A stretch of 64,000 bases of DNA. It comes from Clostridia bacterium (GTDB lineage Bacteria > Bacillota > Clostridia > UMGS1883). Of this stretch, positions 23,496 to 31,896 are shown in pieces. The stretch is from assembly GCA_017472685.1 (NCBI GenBank), contig JAFUOO010000011.1, forward strand, positions 1-64,000, written 5' to 3'. Position 1 is the stretch's first letter. Each line of letters begins with the position of its first letter. The notes beneath the pieces were generated by a model. The model had not been told where the DNA came from. It saw only the letters and a list, made by a program, of their open reading frames with translations, and did not search any database. A program made the translations under genes and the position numbers.

Positions 23496-25016
23496 ATGAA
23501 ATTTTTAAAGCCTGCAATGAACAGGTTTCTTGTGGTGAGTATTGCACTTTTGGCGCAGGTAGGCTTTCTGGTTGTTGTAAGCAAGGTTTTTGAGGGCAGC
23601 GCAAGTGAAATTAACAATCTTATAAGAGCTTTGAGTGTTCTCACCGTGCTTTTTGTTATAAACGAAAAGAGTAACCCTGCCATCAAAATGGCTTGGGTGG
23701 TTTTTATACTTGTCACGCCCATTTTCGGATGCATACTGTATATTTTAATGGGTGGGAAAAGACCCCGACGCCATTTGAGAAAGGCGTGTGAAAATGGTGA
23801 AAGAAAAAATCTTGCCTACCGCACCAAAAATGATGCTGTAGCAGAAAAGCTTAAAATAGAGGACGAGGGGCTTTATGTCCAGAGCAGATATCTTGACAAT
23901 CTCCGTTATCCCCTCTACGAAAACACCGATGCAACCTACTACCCTTCAGGCGAGACTGCTTTCCCTGCCATGCTCCGTGAAATAGAAAAGGCAAAGCACT
24001 TTATATTTCTGGAATATTTTATTATCGATGACGGCGAAATGCTCACAAGGCTCGAGGCTGCATTGGAAAAAAAGGTCAAAGAAGGCGTTGAGGTGCGCTT
24101 TATATACGACGATATGGGAAGCGTGTTCTCAGTGCCCTCAGGCTACGAAAAGAAGCTTAAGGCAAAGGGCATAAAATGCTTCTCCTTCAACCCGTATCTG
24201 CCTGTTATAAGTGCGGCAATGAATAACCGCGACCACAGAAAAATACTTGTGGTTGACTCCCGTGTTGCATTCACCGGCGGAATAAATATTGCCGACGAAT
24301 ATATAAACAAAATCGAAAAATACGGCTACTGGAAGGACACCGTTGTGAAAATCGAGGGCGACGGTGCAAGGGCATTTACCCTCATGTTTCTCGATTTGTG
24401 GTACGCCTTTTGTAACAAGGACGAGGATGCAGAAAAATTCCTTGTAAAGACAGATTTTGAAGGTACGGCGGGCGGCTATGTACAGCCCTTTGCCGACACA
24501 CCTCTTGACGATGACACCGTTGGCGAAAACGTGTATCTTAGTGCCATAAATAATGCCAGAAAATACATTTATATCTACACTCCGTATCTCATTCCCGATT
24601 ATGAGCTGAACAGCGCACTGTGTCTTGCGGCAAAAAAAGGCGTTGATGTGAAAATAATTGTGCCGGGCATACCCGACAAGAAAATTGTTTACTCCATGAC
24701 AAAGTCCTACTACCGCACCCTTATAAATGCGGGTGTCGAAATTTACAAGTTCAACCCGGGCTTTATTCACGCAAAGGGCTTTGTGTGCGACGATATTATT
24801 TCCTGTGCGGGCACAATAAACCTGGATTTTCGCAGCATGTGCCACCATTTTGAATGTGGCTGTGTTTTCTACAAGGCTCCTGTGATATCGCAAATGAAAG
24901 AGGATATGTTAAAAACCCTCGCTGAGTGTGAAAAAATAACTGACTTCCAGCGCTTTAACGGATTTTTCGGCAGCACCTATCACGCGATACTCAGGCTTAT
25001 TGCACCGCTGATGTAA
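23496..25016 (+). CDS. cardiolipin synthase
   Basis: This 506-aa protein is a phospholipase-D-superfamily cardiolipin synthase that joins two phosphatidylglycerols at the membrane. Two N-terminal transmembrane helices (about 10-70, PLDc_N) are followed by two PLD domains with HxK motifs: NNRDHRKILVVDSRVAFTGG and IHAKGFVCDDIISCAGTINL. The end is the short FNGFFGSTYHAILRL amphipathic segment. The ATG at 23496 is eight bases from AAGGCGG; a GTG at 23487 overlaps that RBS and is rejected. It lies between two terminators and is probably monocistronic. Confidence 0.93.
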   Translation: MKFLKPAMNRFLVVSIALLAQVGFLVVVSKVFEGSASEINNLIRALSVLTVLFVINEKSNPAIKMAWVVFILVTPIFGCILYILMGGKRPRRHLRKACENGERKNLAYRTKNDAVAEKLKIEDEGLYVQSRYLDNLRYPLYENTDATYYPSGETAFPAMLREIEKAKHFIFLEYFIIDDGEMLTRLEAALEKKVKEGVEVRFIYDDMGSVFSVPSGYEKKLKAKGIKCFSFNPYLPVISAAMNNRDHRKILVVDSRVAFTGGINIADEYINKIEKYGYWKDTVVKIEGDGARAFTLMFLDLWYAFCNKDEDAEKFLVKTDFEGTAGGYVQPFADTPLDDDTVGENVYLSAINNARKYIYIYTPYLIPDYELNSALCLAAKKGVDVKIIVPGIPDKKIVYSMTKSYYRTLINAGVEIYKFNPGFIHAKGFVCDDIISCAGTINLDFRSMCHHFECGCVFYKAPVISQMKEDMLKTLAECEKITDFQRFNGFFGSTYHAILRLIAPLM

Positions 25017-25017
25017 A

Positions 25018-25050
25018 ATAAAAAAGAGCCTTGGGCTCTTTTTTATTTTG
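25018..25050. terminator. bidirectional terminator
   Basis: Stem AAAAAAGAGCC / GGCTCTTTTTT with a TTG loop, between convergent genes. Confidence 0.75.
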
Positions 25051-26701
25051 AGAATATTTCGTAGAATATGTTGTTCTCTGTTCTGCTTGTAAAGTTCCTT
25101 GCGGCGAAAACCGTGTGTTCGGTGATGCGATCGTTTACTACACTGCCCTTTGTCTGTATTTCATATGCTGTTGCTTCCACAACACGCGCAATTTCCTTAA
25201 CGGGTGTAATCGCACCCAGCATAAGCACAATGCACAGAAGCGTTGCAAGGATTTGCCTGTCTTGGGAAAAATATTTATCAAGCGCCTTTGCGCTGAAAAT
25301 GCACAGCACTACAAGAAGAGGGATTGACGCTCTCATACAGAAGTCAATTGATGTGCCAACCTTAAAAAACGGAATTATGAGAAGTGACACAACCGATATG
25401 AAAAACAGGCTCGATTTTCCCCATGCGGGGAGAAGCAAAAGTGTGAGGATAATAAATTCAAATATAATAAATAGAAGGTAAAATTCCAGCTTGAGTAAAG
25501 GTGTTTTTGCCATAAGATATGCCAGCGGCACAGCAGGGATAAGGTATAAAAGCTTTGTTAGCTTAAAGCTTTTATTGGTGCAGGTAAGTAAAAAGGCAGC
25601 CAGCCAGAATACAACCACAAGGATGAATATCCCCAAAGAGAAAGTTGCTGCCGAAGTGCTTGCCGAGCCTGTCGAGGTAGAGGATGCGGCTGTTGAAGCC
25701 ACGTTGCCTGCAAGGTAAATAAATGTCATTATGCCCGAAAGCCCGCCACCTATAACATTCTGAAAAGTAAAGAGCGAGAAAAAGGACGCCTTTATGTTTT
25801 TGGTGAAGGGTCTGTCGAGCAATTCACCCTCATAGTCACATACTGCACACCATACGAATATGGGGATAAGCCCGATAAAGGGGAGCGTGCTTGATATAAG
25901 GGTAAGACCCATAATGAAAACAAGGTTTTTGTTGTTTTTTTCGATAAGCATCAATACCGTTGCAATCCATACGGGAATACACTGATTGAAAACCCAGAAA
26001 AGCTGAGTTGTATGTGATGAAAACTGAAAGTACGCGCTCCACCACTCAATATGTGTGGTGAGGCTGCTTCCCTGGGGGAATGCCCATGTGCCTATCTGCA
26101 GCTTTGTAAGAGAATCAAAAAGGTTGGTTATAAGGCTGTGACCGAGAAGATCCATACCGCTGAAAAAGAGAAATATCACCAACGGATATATAACAATTTT
26201 TTTGTGAATTATACAAAGCAGATACCAAAGAATTAAAAGCCCCAGGGCTGCCCATATTATCTGGAAAATATAGCCTGCCCCAAGAGTGGTCAGTTTGCCA
26301 AATAATGCCGAGGGAAGCCAGAAGCCTATGTAATAAACCAGACCCACCTCGTTGCCCGCGTCGGTTATATATGTGGGCGGCCAGGAGTAGTTGACAAGTA
26401 CATCAAAAAGGGTGTTACGTGTGGCGTGGTCATTGTTTTGCCACATAACATTTCCTATACCCGATAAAAGCACCATAATAACAATCAGTGCAACGCCTCC
26501 CGCTATGCGGAAAAATGTAAAGCACTCAAAGGGCAGTGAAACCGATGCCTTGCTGTCCTTTGCTGCAAGATAAACCGAGGCTATTATGCCCCCGCTTACC
26601 AAAAGCGCGAAGTACCACTTGAGAAAACCTGCGGCAAAAATCAGAAAAGGCAGGGCAATATAAGAATATATAATCAGGTTGAAAAGCTTGTTTTTTTGCA
26701 T
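25043..26701 (-). CDS. large polytopic membrane protein, possible GT-C-type transferase
   Basis: This 552-aa protein has about 12-13 transmembrane helices. The first large outside loop (about 85-125) contains QNNDHATRNTLFDVLVNYSW and an acidic/aromatic segment, the position where GT-C glycosyltransferases keep their catalytic acidic residues. No family was recognised with certainty, and it could instead be a polysaccharide-related membrane protein. A Ser/Thr/Ala-rich loop lies near residues 335-350. It is read divergently from the GT2/LicD/GtrA/oxidoreductase operon and is only about 150 bp from it, which supports a shared role in surface glycan assembly. It ends at a bidirectional terminator. 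Confidence 0.6.
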   Translation of the reverse strand: MQKNKLFNLIIYSYIALPFLIFAAGFLKWYFALLVSGGIIASVYLAAKDSKASVSLPFECFTFFRIAGGVALIVIMVLLSGIGNVMWQNNDHATRNTLFDVLVNYSWPPTYITDAGNEVGLVYYIGFWLPSALFGKLTTLGAGYIFQIIWAALGLLILWYLLCIIHKKIVIYPLVIFLFFSGMDLLGHSLITNLFDSLTKLQIGTWAFPQGSSLTTHIEWWSAYFQFSSHTTQLFWVFNQCIPVWIATVLMLIEKNNKNLVFIMGLTLISSTLPFIGLIPIFVWCAVCDYEGELLDRPFTKNIKASFFSLFTFQNVIGGGLSGIMTFIYLAGNVASTAASSTSTGSASTSAATFSLGIFILVVVFWLAAFLLTCTNKSFKLTKLLYLIPAVPLAYLMAKTPLLKLEFYLLFIIFEFIILTLLLLPAWGKSSLFFISVVSLLIIPFFKVGTSIDFCMRASIPLLVVLCIFSAKALDKYFSQDRQILATLLCIVLMLGAITPVKEIARVVEATAYEIQTKGSVVNDRITEHTVFAARNFTSRTENNIFYEIFSK

Positions 26702-26782
26702 AATTCCGCTCCTTTACAGCTTTACCATTTTTCTTAAGTATACATTTTTGCCCCTTCTTTGTCAACAAAATGAGCATAAAGT

Positions 26783-26811
26783 TTGACATAGAGAATATTT
26801 TTTGGTATTAT
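26783..26811 (+). promoter_or_regulatory. sigma-A promoter of glycan operon
   Basis: Perfect TTGACA (26783-26788), 17 bp, TATTAT (26806-26811), 42 bp before the GT2 start. Confidence 0.7.
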
Positions 26812-26852
26812 AAAATATAATGACGTAAATTGTGTGTTCAGGAGGTACGGTT

Positions 26853-27800
26853 ATGAAGAAAATAAGCGTAGTAATTCCCACATATAACGAAGAAGAAAAC
26901 GTTAAGCCTATGGCGGAGGCTGTAACAGCTCTTTTTGATGTACAGCTGGAAAAATACGATTACGAAATAATTTTTATAGACAACTGCTCCAAGGACAAAA
27001 CACGTGAGCTGCTCGGTGAAATCTGCAAGGAAAACAAAAAGGTGAAGGCAATTTTTAACGCGAAGAATTTCGGTCAGTTCAATTCACCCTATTACGGTCT
27101 TTTGCAGGCAACAGGCGACTGCGCGGTGCTCCTTGCTGCAGACTTTCAGGACCCTGTTGAAATGATTCCCGTTTTTGTTGAAGAATGGGAAAAGGGCGGC
27201 TATAATATTGTATGCGGCATTAAAACCTCCAGCAAGGAAAACAAGCTGGTGTATTTGCTCAGAAGCATTTACTACAAACTGATAAAGAAAATGAGCGATG
27301 TCGAACAGATTGAGCATTTTACGGGCTTTGCTCTCTATGACAAATCCTTTATCGAAGTTCTCAGAAAGCTCGACGACCCCAAGCCCTTCCTCAGAGGAAT
27401 TGTTGCAGAGCTTGGCGGTAGGAGAAAGGATGTTCCCTACACTCAGCCCCGTCGTCGTGCAGGCAAAACAAAAAATAACTGGTATTCGCTCTATGACGCT
27501 GCAATGCTCAGCTTTACCTCGTATACAAAAATCGGGTTAAGGCTTGCAACCTTTGCGGGCTTTTTTGTGGGTATTGCAAGCTTTGTAATAGGTATTGTAT
27601 ATCTCATTTTAAAGCTCATGTACTGGAATCTCTTTGCGGCAGGTCAGGCACCCATTCTGCTGGGCATGCTGTTTTTAGGCGCAATACAGCTTATATTTAT
27701 AGGCTTTCTCGGCGAATATATTATAAGCATTAACAGCCGTGTTATGAAAAGACCTCTGGTCGTTGAAGAGAGAAGGTTAAATTTTGATGATGAACAGTGA
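26853..27800 (+). CDS. family 2 glycosyltransferase (GtrB/DPM1-like)
   Basis: This 315-aa protein has an N-terminal GT-A domain beginning ISVVIPTYNEEENV and a nucleotide-sugar Asp motif in DCAVLLAADFQDPVEMIP (about 85-105). The acceptor-loop signature QPRRRAGKTKNNWYSL lies near residue 200. Two C-terminal transmembrane helices (about 230-290) anchor it. Such enzymes move a sugar from a nucleotide sugar to a polyprenyl phosphate on the inner face of the membrane. The ATG at 26853 follows AGGAGG. It overlaps licD, and gtrA and an oxidoreductase follow, so it is the first gene of a four-gene operon. Confidence 0.88.
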   Translation: MKKISVVIPTYNEEENVKPMAEAVTALFDVQLEKYDYEIIFIDNCSKDKTRELLGEICKENKKVKAIFNAKNFGQFNSPYYGLLQATGDCAVLLAADFQDPVEMIPVFVEEWEKGGYNIVCGIKTSSKENKLVYLLRSIYYKLIKKMSDVEQIEHFTGFALYDKSFIEVLRKLDDPKPFLRGIVAELGGRRKDVPYTQPRRRAGKTKNNWYSLYDAAMLSFTSYTKIGLRLATFAGFFVGIASFVIGIVYLILKLMYWNLFAAGQAPILLGMLFLGAIQLIFIGFLGEYIISINSRVMKRPLVVEERRLNFDDEQ

Positions 27801-28650
27801 AGAATGGAGCAGTGAAGAAAAGCTGAGAAAACTCCATGACGCTTCAATGCTTCTCCTGAAAAAGGCTGACAGCGTACTTAAAGCGCACGGCATAGAATAT
27901 ATGCTCGACGCAGGCACTCTTCTTGGAGCGGTGCGCCATAAGGGCTTCATTCCCTGGGACGACGATGCCGACATATGTATGCTGCGTGAAGAGTACGATA
28001 AATTCATAAAAATTGCACCAACACTTTTTGACGGGGATTTCGGCTTTGTCCTTCCCGGGCAGAAGGGCGATAACAAGTTTTACGACTTTGTTCCCAAAAT
28101 AACCTACAAAAAAATTAATGTGGCGCAGGCAGGGTTAGACGACTTGTTTTACGGGGGCAAATACTCAAACCCGGCACTTGACATATTTGTTATTGATAAG
28201 GTGCCAAACAGCCCATTGGGACAGTCGCTTCATACAAAACTGCTCATATTTATATACGGCATGGCAATGGGTCATCGCCGTGAAATTGACTATTCAAAAT
28301 ACTCAAAGGCAGAAGCAGCTGTAATATTTGTGCTTTCTAAAATTGGCGCCCTTATGCCTCTCAGCTTTATAGCATCAATGTATGATGGTGCGGCAAAAAT
28401 GTTTTCAAAGAAAAACAAAAAATGGGTTATGAGCACCCACTCGGCAATGGATCACTTCGGTGATTGCTATATGTGCGATTGGTACAAAGAGAGCATCGAG
28501 GCTAATTTTGAAGGCGAAAGCTTCCCTATGCCCTGTGGCTATGATGACATTCTTAAAAAGCATTACGGTGATTACAGGGCACTTCCACCCAAGGAAAAAC
28601 AGGTGCCGAAGCATCTTCAGTTTGACATATTCGAAACAAGGCGGGACTGA
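27787..28650 (+). CDS. LicD-family phosphotransferase
   Basis: This 287-aa protein is a LicD/fukutin-type nucleotidyltransferase-fold protein. The signature is intact: YMLDAGTLLGAVRHKGFIPWDDDADI (about 40-65), with the metal-binding DDD pair. LicD proteins move phosphocholine or a related phospho-alcohol from a CDP-linked donor to cell-wall or lipid-linked glycans; the donor here is not known because no lic choline-uptake genes are in view. The start overlaps the GT2 stop by 14 bases, with AGAAGG ahead. The gtrA gene starts two bases after the stop. Confidence 0.82.
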   Translation: MMNSEEWSSEEKLRKLHDASMLLLKKADSVLKAHGIEYMLDAGTLLGAVRHKGFIPWDDDADICMLREEYDKFIKIAPTLFDGDFGFVLPGQKGDNKFYDFVPKITYKKINVAQAGLDDLFYGGKYSNPALDIFVIDKVPNSPLGQSLHTKLLIFIYGMAMGHRREIDYSKYSKAEAAVIFVLSKIGALMPLSFIASMYDGAAKMFSKKNKKWVMSTHSAMDHFGDCYMCDWYKESIEANFEGESFPMPCGYDDILKKHYGDYRALPPKEKQVPKHLQFDIFETRRD

Positions 28651-28651
28651 T

Positions 28652-29098
28652 ATGAAAGAATTTTTCAGTATTCTGTTTTCATTTGATTTCAAAAAGATTT
28701 TTTATACACCTACGGACAACGGATTACTGCAGTTCTTCCGCTACGCATTTGTGGGCGGCTGGGCAACAGTTGCTGACTGGGGCGTGTTTGCACTTTTTAA
28801 CGAGGTTGTAAAGCTGCATTATCTCATAAGTGCTCCCATTGCATTTCTGATGGGACTGACGGTGAATTATCTTTTATCCAAGAAATTTGTTTTCTCGGGC
28901 GAAAAAAACGAACACACCGCATCGACAGAATTTGTTGTTTATGGTATAATAGGAATAATCGGTCTTTTAATGACCATGATTATAATGTATTTGTTGACAG
29001 AATTTGTAGATTTTATACCCATGATTTCAAAAATTATTGCCACAGCGATTGTGCTGGTATGGAATTTCCTTGCAAGAAAGTTTGTTTTGTATAGGTAA
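28652..29098 (+). CDS. GtrA-family membrane protein
   Basis: This 148-aa protein has four transmembrane helices (about 25-45, 52-72, 92-112, 120-140) and the GtrA signature RYAFVGGWATVADWGVF, then the FLMGLTVNYLLSKKFVF segment and the closing WNFLARKFVLY. GtrA proteins are proposed to flip polyprenyl-phosphate-linked sugars across the membrane, acting with a GtrB-type transferase such as the GT2 enzyme two genes upstream. The ATG at 28652 is fixed by the position of the licD stop. A longer frame starting inside licD is a shadow. Confidence 0.88.
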   Translation: MKEFFSILFSFDFKKIFYTPTDNGLLQFFRYAFVGGWATVADWGVFALFNEVVKLHYLISAPIAFLMGLTVNYLLSKKFVFSGEKNEHTASTEFVVYGIIGIIGLLMTMIIMYLLTEFVDFIPMISKIIATAIVLVWNFLARKFVLYR

Positions 29099-29116
29099 CA
29101 GAAAGGCTGGATACTA

Positions 29117-30679
29117 ATGGAAAAAGTAATAATTGTAGGCGCCGGCCCTGCGGGGCTTACGGCTGCATATGAGCTTTTGAAAAGCGGCGGAGAATACTGT
29201 GTTACAGTGTTGGAGGAGTCTGACTCTATAGGCGGCATTTCCCGCACGGTAGAGCATAACGGCAACAGAATGGACATCGGCGGTCACCGCTTCTTCTCGA
29301 AGGACAAGCGCGTAACCGAATGGTGGGAGAGCATTATGCCTCTTCAGGGTGTTGCTACCTTTGACGATAGGTTGCTTGGTCGTGAAAGAGAGCTTTCGCC
29401 CGATGGCCCCGACCCGGCAAAGGTTGACAGGGTTATGCTCAAAAGACAGCGAATTTCAAGAATTTACTATAAAAAGAAATTTTTTGATTACCCCATAACC
29501 ATGAAGCCTCAGACCTTTATAAACATGGGTCTTGTTTCAACAGTGAAGGCAGGCTGCAGCTATCTTAAGTCAACTGCAAAAAAGCTTCCCGAGGATAATC
29601 TCGAAAACTTTTACATCAACCGTTTCGGCAAGGTGCTGTATTCAATGTTTTTTGAAGGCTACACCGAAAAGCTTTGGGGCCGTCACCCTTCGCAGATTTC
29701 TGCCGATTGGGGCGCACAGAGGGTAAAGGGGCTTTCCGTTAAAGAAGTGTTGAAGGACATGGTTGCAAAGCTCACAGGCAAAAAGGGCGAGGGCAAGGTT
29801 GAAACAAGCCTTATTGAGGAGTTCTCCTATCCCAAATACGGCCCCGGTCAGCTGTGGGAGGTTGTGGCTGAAGAAGTGGAAAAAATGGGCGGTAAAATCA
29901 TGATGAACTGCCACGTTAAGAAAATTGTTAACGATAACGGCCGCATCAGTGCCGTTCAGTATATGGAAAATAACAAGGCGCGTGTTATGGAGTGCGACAC
30001 TCTCGTTTCCACAATGCCCATAAAGGACCTTGTTGCAGGGCTTAACGGCGCAGGCGACGAAATGACACGCATTGCGTCAAATCTTCCTTACCGCGACTTT
30101 GTTACGGTTGGTCTTCTCTTAGATAGCCTCAATCTTAAAAACAAAACCAAAATTAAAACAATGGGCAACATTGTTCCCGACTGCTGGATTTACGTTCAGG
30201 ACACAGGCGTAAAGCTCGGCAGAATACAGATTTTTAACAACTGGTCCCCCTATATGGTTGAGGATGTTGAAAACAAGGTATGGATAGGTCTTGAATATTT
30301 CTGCGACGAAGGCGACGAATTCTGGAACATGGAAGAAAAGGCATGCGTTGACTTTGCCGTAGGTGAGCTTATCAAGATGGGCGTTATCAGAAAGGATGCC
30401 GTAATCCGTGACAGCCACCGTGAACGGGTGAAGAAGGCTTATCCCGCATATTTTGACACATATTACGAAATTGACAAGCTTATAGATTATCTCAATACTA
30501 TTCCCAACCTTTTCTGTATCGGCAGAAATGGTCAGCACCGCTACAACAACATGGATCATTCCATGGTAACAGCTTTTGAAGCTGTTAAGAACATTGTTTC
30601 CAAAAATGATGACAAGTCAAATATCTGGAGCGTGAACACCGAAAAGGAGTACCACGAGACAAACGCAGAAAACGATTGA
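29117..30679 (+). CDS. FAD-dependent NAD(P)-binding oxidoreductase (UDP-galactopyranose-mutase/amine-oxidase fold)
   Basis: This 520-aa protein starts with a dinucleotide-binding motif VIIVGAGPAGLTAAYEL and the family FAD motif SIGGISRTVEHNG, then MDIGGHRFFSK. The central part has YPITMKP, WGRHPSQISADWG and KYGPGQLWE, and the end has GRNGQHRYNNMDHSM, which is typical of the FAD-binding amino-oxidase/UGM-like superfamily. Such enzymes act on sugars or polyprenyl-linked intermediates; the substrate is not known. As the last gene of the GT2-LicD-GtrA operon it probably modifies the sugar that those proteins attach. RBS AGAAAGG. It ends immediately before the riboswitch promoter. Confidence 0.85.
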   Translation: MEKVIIVGAGPAGLTAAYELLKSGGEYCVTVLEESDSIGGISRTVEHNGNRMDIGGHRFFSKDKRVTEWWESIMPLQGVATFDDRLLGRERELSPDGPDPAKVDRVMLKRQRISRIYYKKKFFDYPITMKPQTFINMGLVSTVKAGCSYLKSTAKKLPEDNLENFYINRFGKVLYSMFFEGYTEKLWGRHPSQISADWGAQRVKGLSVKEVLKDMVAKLTGKKGEGKVETSLIEEFSYPKYGPGQLWEVVAEEVEKMGGKIMMNCHVKKIVNDNGRISAVQYMENNKARVMECDTLVSTMPIKDLVAGLNGAGDEMTRIASNLPYRDFVTVGLLLDSLNLKNKTKIKTMGNIVPDCWIYVQDTGVKLGRIQIFNNWSPYMVEDVENKVWIGLEYFCDEGDEFWNMEEKACVDFAVGELIKMGVIRKDAVIRDSHRERVKKAYPAYFDTYYEIDKLIDYLNTIPNLFCIGRNGQHRYNNMDHSMVTAFEAVKNIVSKNDDKSNIWSVNTEKEYHETNAEND

Positions 30680-30704
30680 CTTTGGCAAAAAAAGGTTATA
30701 TAAT
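30676..30704 (+). promoter_or_regulatory. sigma-A promoter of riboswitch-antiporter operon
   Basis: TTGACT (30676-30681, overlapping the preceding stop codon), 17 bp, TATAAT (30699-30704). Transcription would start at about 30711, exactly where the riboswitch begins. Confidence 0.75.
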
Positions 30705-30707
30705 TAT

Positions 30708-30800
30708 CTCGTCAGGGGAGTAGTTTGCCGCGTTGGCGGTAGCTTATATCGCCATACCCGAGCAACAGCTCCGTATAAGCTTTAAATGACAAGACCTACG
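30708..30800 (+). promoter_or_regulatory. yybP-ykoY (manganese) riboswitch
   Basis: The hallmark GGGGAGUAG (30715-30723) is followed by a P2 hairpin GCCGC/GCGGU, a P3 stem AGCTTATA (30741-30748) pairing with TATAAGCT, and CATACCCGAG with the GAGC/GCTC hairpin in between. The 3' end reads CAAGACCU, as in characterised yybP-ykoY aptamers. A terminator whose 5' stem begins with AAGACC overlaps the closing helix. So ligand binding would release the terminator and turn expression on. Identification is by recalled consensus and structure, not by a covariance-model search. Confidence 0.75.
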
Positions 30801-30829
30801 CATCTAATGCGTAGGTCTTTAATTTTTTT
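30791..30829 (+). terminator. regulatory terminator of the riboswitch
   Basis: Perfect 13-bp stem AAGACCTACGCAT with its complement, CTA loop, then TAATTTTTTT. It lies between the aptamer and the start codon, so it acts as the expression platform. Confidence 0.8.
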
Positions 30830-30850
30830 AAAAAGAGAGGAATGTGGAAA

Positions 30851-31888
30851 ATGATTTTTGTATGGTATCTTATGGCGGCGGCAGTTTTGGTTTTGTTTTC
30901 AGTCAAGTGCGCAGATTATGTTGATATGATTGACAAAAAAACAGAGCTCTCGGGCGCATTTATCGGCGGTGTTATTCTGGCTGCGGTAACAAGTCTGCCC
31001 GAAGTTATTACAAGTATTTCGGCAGTTGCTATCGGCAACGATGACCTTATCATTGGGAACGTTTTAGGTAGTGACGTTTTCAACCTCTGCATTTTTGCAG
31101 GACTTACACTTGTGTCCACAAAGGCATTCAGAAAATCTGTTGTAGGCACTTCGCATTTGAAGACTATTGTTTGCACTGTGCTGGCATATCTTGTAACAGG
31201 CTTTGTACTCTTTACAGATGTTGACACCACTATTCCCGGTGTAAGCATAAATATGGTTTCAATCATAATTGTCATCCTCTATGCAATTGCTTGTAAATTC
31301 ATGACAAGTGACGATTCGGAATCCGACAACGAGGACGATATCAGCCTTACATTAAAGCAGATTGTAACAAGATTTGTTTTGTGTGCATTGGGTCTTGTTG
31401 TATCAAGCGTTATCATCACACAGATTACAGATACCATCACAGTACAGTATCCTATTTTTGGCTCCTCACTTGCAGGTGCGGTTTTCCTCGGCGTTGCAAC
31501 AAGTATTCCCGAATTGACAAGCAGCATTGCTCTTGTGGGCAAGGGCAACTACAATGCCATGGTTGGTAATGTTGTGGGAAGTAACATGTTTAACTACATT
31601 ATTTTCTCCATTTCTGACATACTTGCATTCCGCTCTGACGTATATCATTCCGAAGTGCCCGAAGCGATTACGGCAACAGGTCTTACAGGCTCTCAGCTTC
31701 TCGTGGTGTTCGGTCTTTTGTCGGCATTCCTTACAGCAGCATCTCTCATTGTCAAGTATAAGACCAGCAGTGAAAAGTCACTTGAGAAAAATTCTGTTGC
31801 AGTTAATCTTACAATAAAAGTGCTGGGCGTGCTCATAATTGCAAGCTATATTTCATACCTCGTATGCTCCATGATGGTTGCGGCGTGA
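30851..31888 (+). CDS. CaCA-superfamily cation antiporter
   Basis: This 345-aa protein has about ten transmembrane helices and the two inverted alpha-repeats of Na+/Ca2+-exchanger-like proteins: AAVTSLPEVITSISAVAIGN with NVLGSDVFN, and GVATSIPELTSSIALVGKGN with NVVGSNMFN. The acidic residues (PEV, PEL) coordinate the cation. It exports a divalent cation in exchange for Na+ or H+. The manganese riboswitch upstream suggests that its physiological substrate is Mn2+ rather than Ca2+, which is inference. The ATG at 30851 was preferred over 30842 because GAGAGG ends at 30840. A gene for an HD hydrolase follows eight bases after the stop. Confidence 0.85.
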   Translation: MIFVWYLMAAAVLVLFSVKCADYVDMIDKKTELSGAFIGGVILAAVTSLPEVITSISAVAIGNDDLIIGNVLGSDVFNLCIFAGLTLVSTKAFRKSVVGTSHLKTIVCTVLAYLVTGFVLFTDVDTTIPGVSINMVSIIIVILYAIACKFMTSDDSESDNEDDISLTLKQIVTRFVLCALGLVVSSVIITQITDTITVQYPIFGSSLAGAVFLGVATSIPELTSSIALVGKGNYNAMVGNVVGSNMFNYIIFSISDILAFRSDVYHSEVPEAITATGLTGSQLLVVFGLLSAFLTAASLIVKYKTSSEKSLEKNSVAVNLTIKVLGVLIIASYISYLVCSMMVAA

Positions 31889-31896
31889 GGTGAAAA

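Noticed and set aside
25043..26701. Naming the 552-aa membrane protein as a specific mannosyl- or arabinosyltransferase.
   Set aside because: The GT-C resemblance rests on topology and one acidic loop only, so it is reported as possible, without a substrate.
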